A stretch of 57,921 nt of DNA from Bryobacterales bacterium (GCA_020851555.1 JADZCM010000016.1:1-57921), one strand, 5' to 3'. Positions 1 through 9,437 are shown, counted from the stretch's first letter. The notes: generated by a model from the sequence alone, not told the origin. Made by a program: numbers and translations.

Positions 1-3000
1 GGATTCGTATGTTGATCTGCCAAAGTCCTGGGAAATAAGGGTTTAATCCGGAGTACAGTACATCGGAGTCAGGGAGTTGTTTGCGCTGGGGGCCCAGAAA
101 CACCTGGGGCAGCCGGGCGGTGGTGTGCCCCGGACCGGGTGCTCCGCCGTCCGGGTAAGCCCCGGCGTCCAGACCCTGACCCGTGAGATACAGCTCCAGG
201 AAATCCCCGCCCTTGACCGGGTTGGAGGGCGAGTTCAGGCAAGGCGTGATGTTATCGGCGGTGCAGTTCCCGTAATACTTCGAATCAGCCGTCATGTTCA
301 GCGCCCGCAACTGGCTGCGTCCTGAACTGTCGGCGGTGAAGAAACCGACCGAATACGAACTTGCTTGCAGGGGGAGATAGGGGTCCTGACACCCGGTCTT
401 GTTGGAGTTCTGTGAGCAGCCGACGGCCAGGATCTCGCCGGTGGACGTGCGCACCAGTTCGACTTCCAGGCCGCCCGCCGTAGGCATGTTCATCGGCGTG
501 ATGAAGTTGATCTGGCCCGGCGAGATGAAATGCAGTGGGGCCGGTTCGCCGTTGATGCGCAGTTCCAGGCCGGAGAGCTCCTTGGGCAGGGGGATGCCGG
601 GCGCGATGGTTGTCGTCACGGGGAAAACGAATCCGGGGAAGGGCCACAGGGCGGCGTACATGCCGGGCGCCAGTTCCGGCTCGTAGTTGGCGGCGTTGGT
701 AACGGTGGTCGCCGGCGAGTAGGCAAGAATCCGGTGTGTCGAGAGGGCGACCAGCGGAACGCCCGTGTCGGTGGTGGTTACGCCCAAGGGGATCTCCGCC
801 GCGCTCCCTCCCACGAAGAAGTCCGGCGTGGTGGCCGCTCCCCGGACGCGCAGAATCCCGTAGCGCCTTCCCGTCGTGTCGCTGGCGATCCAGGTCTCCC
901 CGGTGGCGGGACTCGAGAATATCCCGCGCGGCGACCGCAAAGCGCCCAACGAGCCGCCGAGGCTGGTCAGCGAGGTGTCGGCAGCCGTGCCGTTGGCCCG
1001 TTCGGTGATGCTGTCGATGATCAGGATCCGGTGCAGCCCGTAATCGCAGACGAAGAGCCGGTCTCCCTGGTCGACCGAGATCTGGGCGGGCGTGTTGAAA
1101 TGCTGCCGGTCGGCGTCGCTCGTGGCGGGGGCGCGGGAACTGAAGTTCGCCTGCCCAAAAACCTTGGAGGCCCGCAAGCCGGAGGTGAAGCCCGTTTCCG
1201 GCTTGAGGAACAACAGCACGCGGTTGAACGCCGCGTCGGAAACCAGCAGGTGCCCGGCGGTGGTGAACGCAAGCCCGACGGGGTAGAACAGGTTCTCGTC
1301 GGATGGATCGGGAGCGGAGCCCTGCGTGGCGGTGAAGGTCCGCTTCCCGAGCACGAGATCGGCGACCGGGCGCTCGGCGCCGGGGGCGAAGGAGGGGGCA
1401 GGGAACCGGAGCACCCGGCCGTTGCCCGAGTCGGCCACCCACAGGTTGCCCTGCTCGTCCACGGCCAGGCCCTGCGGCTGGTTCAGCCCGTGCTGGCTGG
1501 GCTGTCCGGGGTTCTGCGGCGCCCAGTTCACCGCCCAGCGGTGATCGCTTTCCTGGCCAATGATGACAGCCGCGGCGTCGCCGTACCTCACCGTACGGGC
1601 GTCGGGGAATCCGAGAATGCGGTTGTTCAGAGTGTCCGCGACGTACAGCCGCGGGGGCGAACTGCGGGTGTCGACGGCGACGCCCGCCGCATAGCCGCCG
1701 AAGTTGAAACCCTGCGCCGAGACCCTGTTCGGACCGTTGTCGTCGAGGTAAGCCTGTCCAACCACCCGTTTCGCGAACATGTTGCTGCCGGCAGTTGTGG
1801 CAGGGTCCGGCATCACGATCACCCGGCTGTTGCCGCTATCGGCGAGATACAACTCGCCGCCTGCCAGGACGGCGCCGTTGGGCAAAGCAAAGGAGACGGC
1901 CGGGTTCTGCCCGGCGGAGGTCACGGGCCAGAGTGCGTTCCGGTTGGGCCGGTAATCCGTGTATGCAAGCTGTCCGATCAAGTCATCGGCAGCCGGGGCG
2001 GTTCCGTCGGCGGGCCAGTCCTCGAACTTCTTGTAGCGCAGGATGCGATGGTTGCGGCTGTCAACGACGTAGGGGCGGTCTCCCGCGAAGAAGACGCCGT
2101 TGGGTTCATAGAGGGTCTGGGCGGTTGGAGGCTGGAATCCACCCTGTGCATTCGATACGCCTCCAATCTTCTTGGCGGCGGCCGCGCCGCTGGTGATAGG
2201 GGGCGGGTAAACCAGCACGCGATGGTAGGAGTCGCAGACGTAAAGGCGGCGGGCGGAATCCATGGCCATGGCGGACGGCGCGCCCATAGAGGTGAGGTCG
2301 GCGGCGTTGGAGGGGTTTCGAGGCGACGCGACGGTGAAGTCCGCCTGTCCGATCACCAGGTCGGCCCGCGGCATATGGGCGGCGCCCGGGCCCACCGCGC
2401 CGGCGGGATACCGGAGCACTCTCTGGTTGCCGCCATCCGACAAGAACAGGTTTCCGTCGGGGTCGATCAGCAGGGGGGCGGCGTACACCGCGGCGCCGGA
2501 ACTGAGTTTCAGCGTACGGGCGGAGATGGTCCTGGTCTCCGGGTCGACGTTGGCGGTCCGTGTCCTCAGGTCCTCCTGGCCGATCACCAGGTCGGGCAGC
2601 GGGGGCTGGGGATTGCTGAACGGGCTGGGATAGCGCAAGACCCGGTTATTGCCGGCGTCGGAGACGAACAGATCCCCCCGGGCGTTGACGGCCAGACCGG
2701 TCGGGTAAGACAGGCCGCTGGTGAACTCCGCTCCCGGCCCCTGCGGGTTCGTGGTGAACAGGTCCTGCTGGCCAATGAGCAGGTCGGCTGGAGCGCCGTT
2801 CTCAAACTGGGCGGCATTGCGCCAGGCCAGGACGCGGCTGTTGCGAGTGTCCGCGACGTAGAGGACCGGCGGAGTCGCCGTGGTATCGACAGCCACGGCG
2901 AAGGGTTCGTACAGTTCCTTGCCCTCGACGTAATTGGGATTGATCGTTTTGAGAGCAGCCTGCGGGTGCCCGATCACCCTGGAGGGCGCCGGGCTCAGCA

Positions 3001-3073
3001 CAACCTGGCCGGAGAGCGCGGACGCCAGCCCCAGGACCAGCACGCAAGCGATGAACCCTTTGGGAAGAAGCAT
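1..3073 (-). CDS. Secreted NHL-repeat protein with Solibacter-type C-terminal domain, 3' end outside window
   Basis: The frame is open from an ATG at 3071-3073 to the window edge (at least 1024 codons), so the stop is missing. A signal peptide is visible (MLLPKGFIACVLVLGLAS, cleavage near SALSGQ). The body repeats an NHL beta-propeller pattern, with phrases such as PTGLAVNARGDLFVSDAGNN and a recurring D-L-V-I-G-Q motif, each followed by NRVL-type strands. From about residue 790 the sequence changes to VTNAANY, then SPGQINFITP, and near the edge VLYSGLNPYFPGLWQINI. This matches the C-terminal domain of about 200 residues known from Solibacter proteins (TIGR03437-like). The protein is probably exported or surface-bound, with a binding rather than catalytic role. 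Substrate and partner are unknown. It is divergent from mqnA. Confidence 0.85.
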   Translation of the reverse strand, partial: MLLPKGFIACVLVLGLASALSGQVVLSPAPSRVIGHPQAALKTINPNYVEGKELYEPFAVAVDTTATPPVLYVADTRNSRVLAWRNAAQFENGAPADLLIGQQDLFTTNPQGPGAEFTSGLSYPTGLAVNARGDLFVSDAGNNRVLRYPSPFSNPQPPLPDLVIGQEDLRTRTANVDPETRTISARTLKLSSGAAVYAAPLLIDPDGNLFLSDGGNQRVLRYPAGAVGPGAAHMPRADLVIGQADFTVASPRNPSNAADLTSMGAPSAMAMDSARRLYVCDSYHRVLVYPPPITSGAAAAKKIGGVSNAQGGFQPPTAQTLYEPNGVFFAGDRPYVVDSRNHRILRYKKFEDWPADGTAPAADDLIGQLAYTDYRPNRNALWPVTSAGQNPAVSFALPNGAVLAGGELYLADSGNSRVIVMPDPATTAGSNMFAKRVVGQAYLDDNGPNRVSAQGFNFGGYAAGVAVDTRSSPPRLYVADTLNNRILGFPDARTVRYGDAAAVIIGQESDHRWAVNWAPQNPGQPSQHGLNQPQGLAVDEQGNLWVADSGNGRVLRFPAPSFAPGAERPVADLVLGKRTFTATQGSAPDPSDENLFYPVGLAFTTAGHLLVSDAAFNRVLLFLKPETGFTSGLRASKVFGQANFSSRAPATSDADRQHFNTPAQISVDQGDRLFVCDYGLHRILIIDSITERANGTAADTSLTSLGGSLGALRSPRGIFSSPATGETWIASDTTGRRYGILRVRGAATTPDFFVGGSAAEIPLGVTTTDTGVPLVALSTHRILAYSPATTVTNAANYEPELAPGMYAALWPFPGFVFPVTTTIAPGIPLPKELSGLELRINGEPAPLHFISPGQINFITPMNMPTAGGLEVELVRTSTGEILAVGCSQNSNKTGCQDPYLPLQASSYSVGFFTADSSGRSQLRALNMTADSKYYGNCTADNITPCLNSPSNPVKGGDFLELYLTGQGLDAGAYPDGGAPGPGHTTARLPQVFLGPQRKQLPDSDVLYSGLNPYFPGLWQINIRI

Positions 3074-3188
3074 CAGTATCCTCTAGCGAGCACCCGTTGC
3101 AAGGCGCTCAAAACAAAACCTACCATGGCATCCTGCTAGGCGCAAACGAGGCTGATCGGCGCCTCCCGCAACCCGTTCGTGTCTATGT

Positions 3189-3247
3189 GTCCGGCCAGAG
3201 GCCGGACGCGGGCGAAGGCGTCCGCCCTACCCTCCAGTCGCTGGAGG
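3189..3247 (+). promoter_or_regulatory. Three successive hairpins upstream of mqnA
   Basis: Perfect inverted repeats: GTCCGGCC/GGCCGGAC at 3189-3196 and 3200-3207; GGACGC/GCGTCC at 3204-3209 and 3218-3223, which shares bases with the first and so competes with it; and CCTCCAG/CTGGAGG at 3231-3237 and 3241-3247. The last contains the only good GGAGG before mqnA, about 20 bases before its TTG. The element could be an attenuator-like leader or a REP-like intergenic repeat; no U-tract follows. Confidence 0.4.
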
Positions 3248-3266
3248 CGTCAGGCTAGAATGGGTT

Positions 3267-4079
3267 TTGAACTACCGGCACCCTTCCGGACGCAAGCTGC
3301 GCATCTCCGCGGTCAGCTACCTCAACACCGTTCCGCTGGTCTGGGGCATGCTTCACGGCGAGGAGCAGGGGCTGTTCGACCTGGAATTCTCGCTCCCCTC
3401 GGAGTGCGCCGACCGCCTAGCCGCGGGCGACGCGGACATCGGCATTGTGCCCTCGGCGGAGTTGCCCCGGCTGGGCCTGGCCACCATCCCAGGGGCGGGA
3501 ATCGCCAGCCGCGGCGCGGTCCGCAGCATCCTGCTCATCTCGAAAGTGGCGCCGGCGGAGATTCGAGTCCTGGCGGCGGACACCAGTTCCAGAACCTCCG
3601 TGCAACTGGCGCGGCTTCTCCTGCGGAGGATCCACGGAAACACCCCGCGGCTGACGCCGTGCCCGCCCGACCTGGACACCATGCTCAAGTCGGCGGACGC
3701 CGCCCTGATCATAGGAGACCCGGCGCTGCGGGTGGAGATCAAGGACTCCCCTTACACGGTCCTGGATCTGGGCGAGGAGTGGACCGCCGCAACGGGCCTG
3801 CCGATGGTGTTCGCCGTGTGGGCGGGCCGCCCGGAATGCGTGACTGACGAACTGGCGCGGCCGTTTCTGAACTCCTGCCGGTTCGGTCTCGAGCACATCG
3901 ATGAAATCGCGCGGCAGGAGGCTGCGCCGCGCGGCCTTTCCGAGGACATAGTCCGTGAGTATTTCACCCGGAACGTGACGCTTTTGCTCGGGGAAGACGA
4001 GAAGCGGGGACTGGAGGTTTTTCTCCGGTGGCTGGCCGGCTCCGCTGATCAGGGTCCATGCGGAGGAAGCACCGCATGA
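3267..4079 (+). CDS. mqnA: Chorismate dehydratase, futalosine menaquinone pathway
   Basis: The 270-residue protein resembles MqnA, which dehydrates chorismate to 3-[(1-carboxyvinyl)oxy]benzoate, the first step of the futalosine route to menaquinone. The N-terminal LRISAVSYLNTVPLVWG and the later GDADIGIVPSAEL are typical of this periplasmic-binding-protein fold, and the length fits. The frame opens with TTG at 3267; no in-frame ATG precedes the conserved start, so the exact start is uncertain. Its stop overlaps the ATG of mqnC as ATGA, implying translational coupling. The direct partner gene mqnC follows. The steps made by mqnB, mqnE and mqnD are not in this window. Confidence 0.9.
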   Translation: MNYRHPSGRKLRISAVSYLNTVPLVWGMLHGEEQGLFDLEFSLPSECADRLAAGDADIGIVPSAELPRLGLATIPGAGIASRGAVRSILLISKVAPAEIRVLAADTSSRTSVQLARLLLRRIHGNTPRLTPCPPDLDTMLKSADAALIIGDPALRVEIKDSPYTVLDLGEEWTAATGLPMVFAVWAGRPECVTDELARPFLNSCRFGLEHIDEIARQEAAPRGLSEDIVREYFTRNVTLLLGEDEKRGLEVFLRWLAGSADQGPCGGSTA

Positions 4080-5107
4080 TGACGGAAGGCGAGGCGATCG
4101 GCCTGCTGGGAGGGACCGACCTCATCGGCCTGGGCATGGCCGCCGACGCGCTGCGGCGCAAGCTGCATCCGGAGGGCGTGGCCAGCTACATTATTGACCG
4201 CAACGTCAACTACACCAACATCTGCACGGAATACTGCACCTTCTGTGCTTTCTACCGTTCCATGGGACACGCCGAAGGCTACGTGATCTCGAAGGAAGAG
4301 CTGTTCCGGAAGATACAGGAGACACTCGATCTGGGAGGCACCGGCATCCTGATGCAGGGCGGCCTGCATCCGGACCTGAGAATAGAGTGGTACGAGGACC
4401 TGTTGCGGAGCGTCAAGGATCGTTTCCGCATCCATCTGCACTGCTTCAGCTCACCGGAGATTCTGAACATCGCCGAGGTCAGCGGGATCACGCTGCGCGA
4501 CACGATCGCGCGGCTGAAGGACGCCGGTCTCGATTCGATCCCGGGCGGCGGGGCCGAGATCCTGGACGACCAGGTAAGGCGCCGCGTGAGCCGGCTCAAA
4601 TGCACCACCGGCGAGTGGATCGAAGTCCACCGCGTGGCCCACGGCCTCGGCATGCGGACCACGGCCACCATGATGTTCGGGTGCGGGGAGTCCCTGGAGG
4701 AGCGGGTCAACCACCTCCAGGTGGTGCGGCGGCTACAGGAAGAAACCGGCGGGTTCACCGCGTTTATTCCCTGGACGTTCCAGAGAGAAAACACGGCCTT
4801 GGGTCATTCGGTCAGGGATGAGGCTCCCGCGGTGGAGTACTTGAAGACGCTGGCGGTATCCCGTCTTTACCTGGAAAATATCCTCAACGTGCAGGCTTCC
4901 TGGGTTACACAGGGGCTGAAGTTGTGCCAGGTGGCGCTGCGCTTCGGCGCGAACGACGTGGGCAGCATCATGATCGAGGAGAACGTGGTCTCGGCGGCGG
5001 GCGCGCACCACCGGTCCACGGAAGAGGAACTGAGGCGCATCATCCGCGATGCGGGCTTCGTTCCCAAGCAGCGCGACACGCTGTACCGGACGTACTTCCT
5101 GAACTGA
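4076..5107 (+). CDS. mqnC: Cyclic dehypoxanthinylfutalosine synthase (radical SAM)
   Basis: This is a radical SAM enzyme that cyclises dehypoxanthinyl futalosine in menaquinone synthesis. The 4Fe-4S motif CTEYCTFC is at residues 50-57 (C50, C54, C57), preceded by NVNYTNI as is usual in the MqnC/MqnE/CofH group. IPGGGAEIL and FIPWTFQ are also family-like and favour MqnC over MqnE. The ATG at 4076 was chosen because GGAGG at 4062-4066 sits nine bases before it and it overlaps the mqnA stop as ATGA; an in-frame ATG at 4058 is possible but lies before that ribosome site. The stop overlaps the next gene by one base. Confidence 0.9.
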   Translation: MMTEGEAIGLLGGTDLIGLGMAADALRRKLHPEGVASYIIDRNVNYTNICTEYCTFCAFYRSMGHAEGYVISKEELFRKIQETLDLGGTGILMQGGLHPDLRIEWYEDLLRSVKDRFRIHLHCFSSPEILNIAEVSGITLRDTIARLKDAGLDSIPGGGAEILDDQVRRRVSRLKCTTGEWIEVHRVAHGLGMRTTATMMFGCGESLEERVNHLQVVRRLQEETGGFTAFIPWTFQRENTALGHSVRDEAPAVEYLKTLAVSRLYLENILNVQASWVTQGLKLCQVALRFGANDVGSIMIEENVVSAAGAHHRSTEEELRRIIRDAGFVPKQRDTLYRTYFLN

Positions 5108-6798
5108 TGACCGGCGTCCGCGCAGGCTCTTTGGGGGAGTTCTACACGCCGCGCTGGCTGGCCGAACTGGTCCTGGACGAAGCGGGATACGACGGGTCGC
5201 CGGGTTCAACGCTGCTTGACCCGTCCTGCGGCCCCGGCATCTTCCTGGTTCTTGCGATTGAACGCGCCCGGCAGCGCGGGCAGAAACTGTCCCAGATCGT
5301 GGACAGCATCCATGGCTTCGAGCTGAACCCTGACTCCGTCCAAGCCGCCCGCGGAAACTACCTGGAGGCGCTGGGCCGGCTCTCGGAGGGGCTGGCCGCT
5401 TCCGAGGTCCCCGTCTTTCAGAGAGACGCCATCCTGGGACCTGCCGGGGACGGTCAAGCCTATGACTTTGTGGTGGGTAATCCTCCGTGGGTGCGTTGGG
5501 ACTACCTTGACCAGAACTACCGGGAGGCGACACGCCCGCTCTGGGAGCGATACGGCTTGTTCTCCCTGAAGGGCTTTGCGGCCCGGCTGGGGGGCGGCAA
5601 GAAGGACCTGTCGATGCTGTTCACATACGCCGCGGCGGACAGGTATCTCCGGAGCGGCGGCGTCCTGGCGTTCGTCATCACCCAGGAGGTCTTTCAATCC
5701 AAAGGGGCGGGCGAGGGGTTCCGCCGGTTCCGTCTGGGTAACGAAGGGCCATTGCTGGGAGTCCGCGCGGTACACGATTTCGTGCGGGTCAGGCCGTTCA
5801 AAGACGCCGCCAACAAGACCGCGGCCATCTTCCTCACGAAGGGCGCCGCGACAGTCTACCCCGTTCCCTACCACCTCTGGGAACGGGACGCGGAGGGCAG
5901 GCCAAGCCGCCGGCGCATGGAAGCCCGGCCGCTGGGGGGCGCCGCCGGCCCCTGGCAGATACTCGCCGAGGGTGAAGAGCAGTTGCCTCGGATGGCGGGC
6001 GGCAATCCGTACAAGGCGGTGCTGGGAGTCAACGCCAACCCCTACGGAGTTTTTTGGATGGAGGTCCGGAAGGCGCTCGCCGGCGGGCTGGCGGAAGTGC
6101 GCAACCTGCCCGAGATGGGCAAGCGGCCGATTGCTCCGGCCACGGCGCGGATCGAGGCCGAACGCCTCTACCCGGCGCTGCGGGGAGCTGACATCCGGAG
6201 GTGGGGCGCCGTGCCGGCCATCCATGTGCTGCTGGTGCAGGACCCGGCTCAGGGGCGCGGCTACCCGGAAACGGTGATGGAGGAACGCTGGCCGCACACG
6301 CTGGACTACCTGCGCGGGTTCCGCGGGGAACTGATGGCGCGCGCGTTGTACAAGAAGTACCACGCGCGGGCGGCGCACCCCTTTTACAGCCAGTTCAACG
6401 TGGGCGCGCCGGCGCTGGCGCCGTTCAAGGTTGTCTGGAAGCGCATGTCCTCAGACCTGTCGGCGGCGGTTGTCTCCGATTGGGAGGGGCCGCTGGGCCG
6501 GAAGATGGTGTTGCCGCTGGAAACCACCGCTTTCATCGGAACCGCCGCGGAGGACGAAGCGCACTACCTGTGCGCGGTGATGAACTCCTCCCCGGTGCGG
6601 CGATTCGTCAAGTCGTTCTCCTCGGCGGGCCGCGGGTTCGGAACGCCCTACGTGGCCGCCCGGATCCGCATCCCGAAGTATGACCCGGCCTGCGGGGAGC
6701 ATCGCAGCCTGGCGGCGATGTCCCTCGCCATGCACGGGGACTCGACGGCGGGATGCGAGGAGAGCATCGACCGCGCAGTGCTCGGGCTGGTGACGTAA
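5107..6798 (+). CDS. Orphan Eco57I-like adenine-specific DNA methyltransferase
   Basis: The 563-residue protein carries the N6-adenine methylase signatures in the usual order: GEFYTP at residues 10-15, the SAM site LLDPSCGPGIFL at about 36-47, an FELNP acidic loop near 71, and the catalytic NPPW at 125-128. The C-terminal half has the look of a target-recognition region of Eco57I/type IIG enzymes (KVVWKRMS, AVMNSSPVRRFV). No nuclease motif is visible at the N-terminus and no restriction gene lies beside it, so a solitary methylase is the best reading. The start ATG shares one base with the mqnC stop, which is a surprising operon position. Recognition sequence and biological role are unknown. 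Confidence 0.75.
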   Translation: MTGVRAGSLGEFYTPRWLAELVLDEAGYDGSPGSTLLDPSCGPGIFLVLAIERARQRGQKLSQIVDSIHGFELNPDSVQAARGNYLEALGRLSEGLAASEVPVFQRDAILGPAGDGQAYDFVVGNPPWVRWDYLDQNYREATRPLWERYGLFSLKGFAARLGGGKKDLSMLFTYAAADRYLRSGGVLAFVITQEVFQSKGAGEGFRRFRLGNEGPLLGVRAVHDFVRVRPFKDAANKTAAIFLTKGAATVYPVPYHLWERDAEGRPSRRRMEARPLGGAAGPWQILAEGEEQLPRMAGGNPYKAVLGVNANPYGVFWMEVRKALAGGLAEVRNLPEMGKRPIAPATARIEAERLYPALRGADIRRWGAVPAIHVLLVQDPAQGRGYPETVMEERWPHTLDYLRGFRGELMARALYKKYHARAAHPFYSQFNVGAPALAPFKVVWKRMSSDLSAAVVSDWEGPLGRKMVLPLETTAFIGTAAEDEAHYLCAVMNSSPVRRFVKSFSSAGRGFGTPYVAARIRIPKYDPACGEHRSLAAMSLAMHGDSTAGCEESIDRAVLGLVT

Positions 6799-6833
6799 CG
6801 CCGGCCGGCGCCGTTGCTCCTCAGAGGGATCGC

Positions 6834-8027
6834 TCAGGCCGCACTGTCGGACAGCAGCGACTCCAGGCGCGCCGCAACGCGATCCCACGAGTAACTGCCG
6901 GCCACCATTTCCCGGGCAGCGGAGGCTATGGAGCCCCGCCGGGAGGCGTCCTGCAACAAGCCGGCACAGGCTTCGGCGAAAGCGCCCGGATCGTCCTCGA
7001 TCAGGATATCGACGCCGTTCCGGCAGGCCAGACCCTCCGCGCCCACTCCCGTGGAGACCACGGGGACTCCCGCGGCCATGGATTCGTAGATCTTGAGCCG
7101 GGTGCCCCCTCCGATCCGCAGCGGCACCACCGACACCGTGGAGCCCCACAGGTAGGGCCGTATGTCTTTCACTGTGCCGGTGACGCGGATCAGAGGATCC
7201 TGCTCCGCCAGGGAACGGATCTCGGGCGGGGGAAGGCGGCCCGCGATCGTCAACGAACACTGCGGCAGGCGGCGGCGGATCAGGGGGAGGATCGCCGTGC
7301 AGAAGTACCGGACTCCGTCGATGTTCGGCAGCCAGTCCATCGAGCCGAGGAACACGAGGTCCGAGACGGGCGCGACGTCCGGCGGGGGTGCGAAGTAGTC
7401 CACATCCACGCCGGTCGGGATGTCCGGGACGCCGGAGAGGCCGAACAGGGAACCCATGAGGGCCGCGTCCGCCCCGGATACGGCGATCACACGGCGGCAG
7501 GAGCGGCAGACGTCCCGCTCGTAGCGAAACATGCGCCGAGCCTGCCAGCCGAGATAGAGACGCGAAGCCGGGTTGCCGGCGTGCTCCGCGTGCCGCCTCC
7601 AGATCAGGGTCTCCACGTTGTGCTGGAGCAGCACCGCGCGCTCAAGCGCGGGCATGCTGGCGGCCGAGACCAGGAAATCGCAGACCACGCTGTCGTAGCG
7701 CTCCAGGGCGATCCGCTGTTCAAGCAAGCGCCGCAGCGCCTCGGAGCGATAGCGGGCGATGGCCACCGGCAGCGGGGAAAACAATCCTGCGGCAAGTTGA
7801 GCCGCAAAGGCGGGCGAGTAGCGGTGCGGGATCCTGTGAAGCACCTGATCGATCCGTGAGCAATACTCGGAGCTGCGCCTCAGGCCCTCCTCGTCGGCCG
7901 CATCCCCGAGGGTCGCATAGTGGATCTCGTGCCGGCGGTGAAGCCGCCGCAGCATCTCCAGGGTTCGAATCTGGCCGCCCTTGGTGGTGGGGTGCAGGAG
8001 GTTCGGGTTAACCCACAGGATCTTCAT
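6834..8027 (-). CDS. GT4-family glycosyltransferase
   Basis: A 397-residue GT-B glycosyltransferase starting at MKILWVNPNLLHP. The N-terminal TTKGGQIRTLEMLRRL resembles the nucleotide-sugar transferases associated with PEP-CTERM/EpsH exopolysaccharide loci (TIGR03087-like). The C-terminal donor domain has RIGGGTRLKIYESMAAG, including the conserved Glu, then GVPVVSTGVGAEGL. It probably adds a sugar to a cell-surface glycan at the cytoplasmic membrane; donor and acceptor cannot be read. The in-frame upstream extension to 8138 is unlike the family and was left out. It converges on the methyltransferase and lies about 180 bases past the end of the M19 gene. Confidence 0.8.
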   Translation of the reverse strand: MKILWVNPNLLHPTTKGGQIRTLEMLRRLHRRHEIHYATLGDAADEEGLRRSSEYCSRIDQVLHRIPHRYSPAFAAQLAAGLFSPLPVAIARYRSEALRRLLEQRIALERYDSVVCDFLVSAASMPALERAVLLQHNVETLIWRRHAEHAGNPASRLYLGWQARRMFRYERDVCRSCRRVIAVSGADAALMGSLFGLSGVPDIPTGVDVDYFAPPPDVAPVSDLVFLGSMDWLPNIDGVRYFCTAILPLIRRRLPQCSLTIAGRLPPPEIRSLAEQDPLIRVTGTVKDIRPYLWGSTVSVVPLRIGGGTRLKIYESMAAGVPVVSTGVGAEGLACRNGVDILIEDDPGAFAEACAGLLQDASRRGSIASAAREMVAGSYSWDRVAARLESLLSDSAA

Positions 8028-8211
8028 ATCTGAGGCCGGCGGGGCGCACCCATACATTGTCCCGGATTCCCCAGCAGCTTGCTGCGCCGGCCTCCAGGGG
8101 TCTGAGACCTGGCTCTGCAAGCCCTTGGCCGGGTCCATCGAGAAGACGAGAGCGCGGGCGTGACCCGTTCAGGCTTGGGGAGGGCAGGTTCCGGGCGCTC
8201 TTGAGCCGCCC

Positions 8212-9408
8212 TTATCGCTTTCGCTCGGTAATCTGCCGGAACACACGCAGCAGGTTCTCGCCCAGGAACTTCCGGATGCGCGTCTCCGGCCAACCGCGGT
8301 CGAGCATGGCCTGCGTCAATAGCGGCAGGTCCCGGATGTCGCGGATGCCCCGCGGGGGTGTGGGTCCGCCGTCGAAGTCCGTGCCCAGCGCGACGTGATC
8401 CTCGCCCACCAGTTGCGTGGCCCGTTCCACCACCTCCAGCCATTCGTAAGGCGTCAGCTTGATTGCTTCAGGCATGTCCGCCAGACCCACCATGGGGAAC
8501 TGCGGCGCCACTCGCCGGTCCACATCCTCGATGGTCATGGGGGCCGCCTGGCGCGCAACCTCTGAGGTATCCCAAAACGCCTTGCCGGTGTGTTTCGCGG
8601 CCCACTCGAAAGCCCGGCGGTTGTGGAACTCGTTGCCGATCTGAAATCCGATTATGCCGCCTTTGGCAGCCAGCTTCCTGAGCAGGTCGTCCGGCATGTT
8701 GCGCGGAATGTCGTTGAAGCTGCGCAGTCCGTGGTGGGTGGCCACTATAGGGTCGGTGCTTAGCTCGATGGTCTGTGCGATGGTTTCGTCCGAGGCGTGG
8801 GAAACGTTAATCACCATGCCCAGACGGTTCATCTCCCGCACGACCTCGCGTCCGCGCTGGTTAAGTCCGTGATACTTCTGCGGTGTTGCCGAACAGCAGG
8901 AGTCTGCGAAGTTGTTAGCCCAGTTATGCGCCGGAAGCTGCGCCGAACGCAGCCCCAGCCGGTACAGGGCGCGCAGCACTCCCAGGTCGCCGTCCAGATC
9001 GAAGCCCCCTTCCAGGTCCAGGACGGCTGCGATGCGGCCCGTGCGGCGGATGCGCTCTATGTCGTCGGCGTTCAACGCCAACTCGATTTTGTCGCGGTTT
9101 TTTTCGAGTTGCGCCAACGCCAGGTCGATCAGGCGCAGCGTCTGCCTGGTTTCCATGCGCTGCGGGTAGTACTCCTCGGTGACAAAGACCGAGAAGAACA
9201 TGGCGCCCACTCCGCCCTCTTTGGCGCGCACCAGGTCGAACTGGCCGTCATTGACGCGGTCGCCGATGTCGCCGCCGTGGTAAAGTTGCCGGTTAATGAC
9301 ATGCACGTGCGCGTCGAAGACGAGCGCGCGCGCATGCACCTGCTGCGCTCTTTCGGAAACCTGCCCGCAGAGCAGACCTGTCGCCGCAACGGCCACTACC
9401 CATCGCAT
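8212..9408 (-). CDS. Membrane dipeptidase, peptidase M19 family
   Basis: A 398-residue renal-dipeptidase-like metallohydrolase that starts with a signal sequence (MRWVVAVAATGLLCG). Family landmarks are DAHVHV (residues 32-37), VLDLEGGF with the bridging Glu, NVSHASD, THHGLRSF and the late LGTDFDGG. The classical first metal motif is H-x-D; here it is H-x-H (His34, His36), a variant I believe occurs in some bacterial branches. It is likely exported and hydrolyses dipeptides or related amides. Its start is only about 10-30 bases from the start of the divergent unknown paralogue pair, so the two transcription units share one control region and may be functionally linked. Confidence 0.88.
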   Translation of the reverse strand: MRWVVAVAATGLLCGQVSERAQQVHARALVFDAHVHVINRQLYHGGDIGDRVNDGQFDLVRAKEGGVGAMFFSVFVTEEYYPQRMETRQTLRLIDLALAQLEKNRDKIELALNADDIERIRRTGRIAAVLDLEGGFDLDGDLGVLRALYRLGLRSAQLPAHNWANNFADSCCSATPQKYHGLNQRGREVVREMNRLGMVINVSHASDETIAQTIELSTDPIVATHHGLRSFNDIPRNMPDDLLRKLAAKGGIIGFQIGNEFHNRRAFEWAAKHTGKAFWDTSEVARQAAPMTIEDVDRRVAPQFPMVGLADMPEAIKLTPYEWLEVVERATQLVGEDHVALGTDFDGGPTPPRGIRDIRDLPLLTQAMLDRGWPETRIRKFLGENLLRVFRQITERKR

Positions 9409-9437
9409 CGCGAACTCCTATGTATATAGTGAACTAT

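Noticed and set aside
3179..3847. Second long frame overlapping mqnA
   Set aside because: It is out of phase with the MqnA motifs and has a composition typical of a shadow frame in GC-rich DNA.
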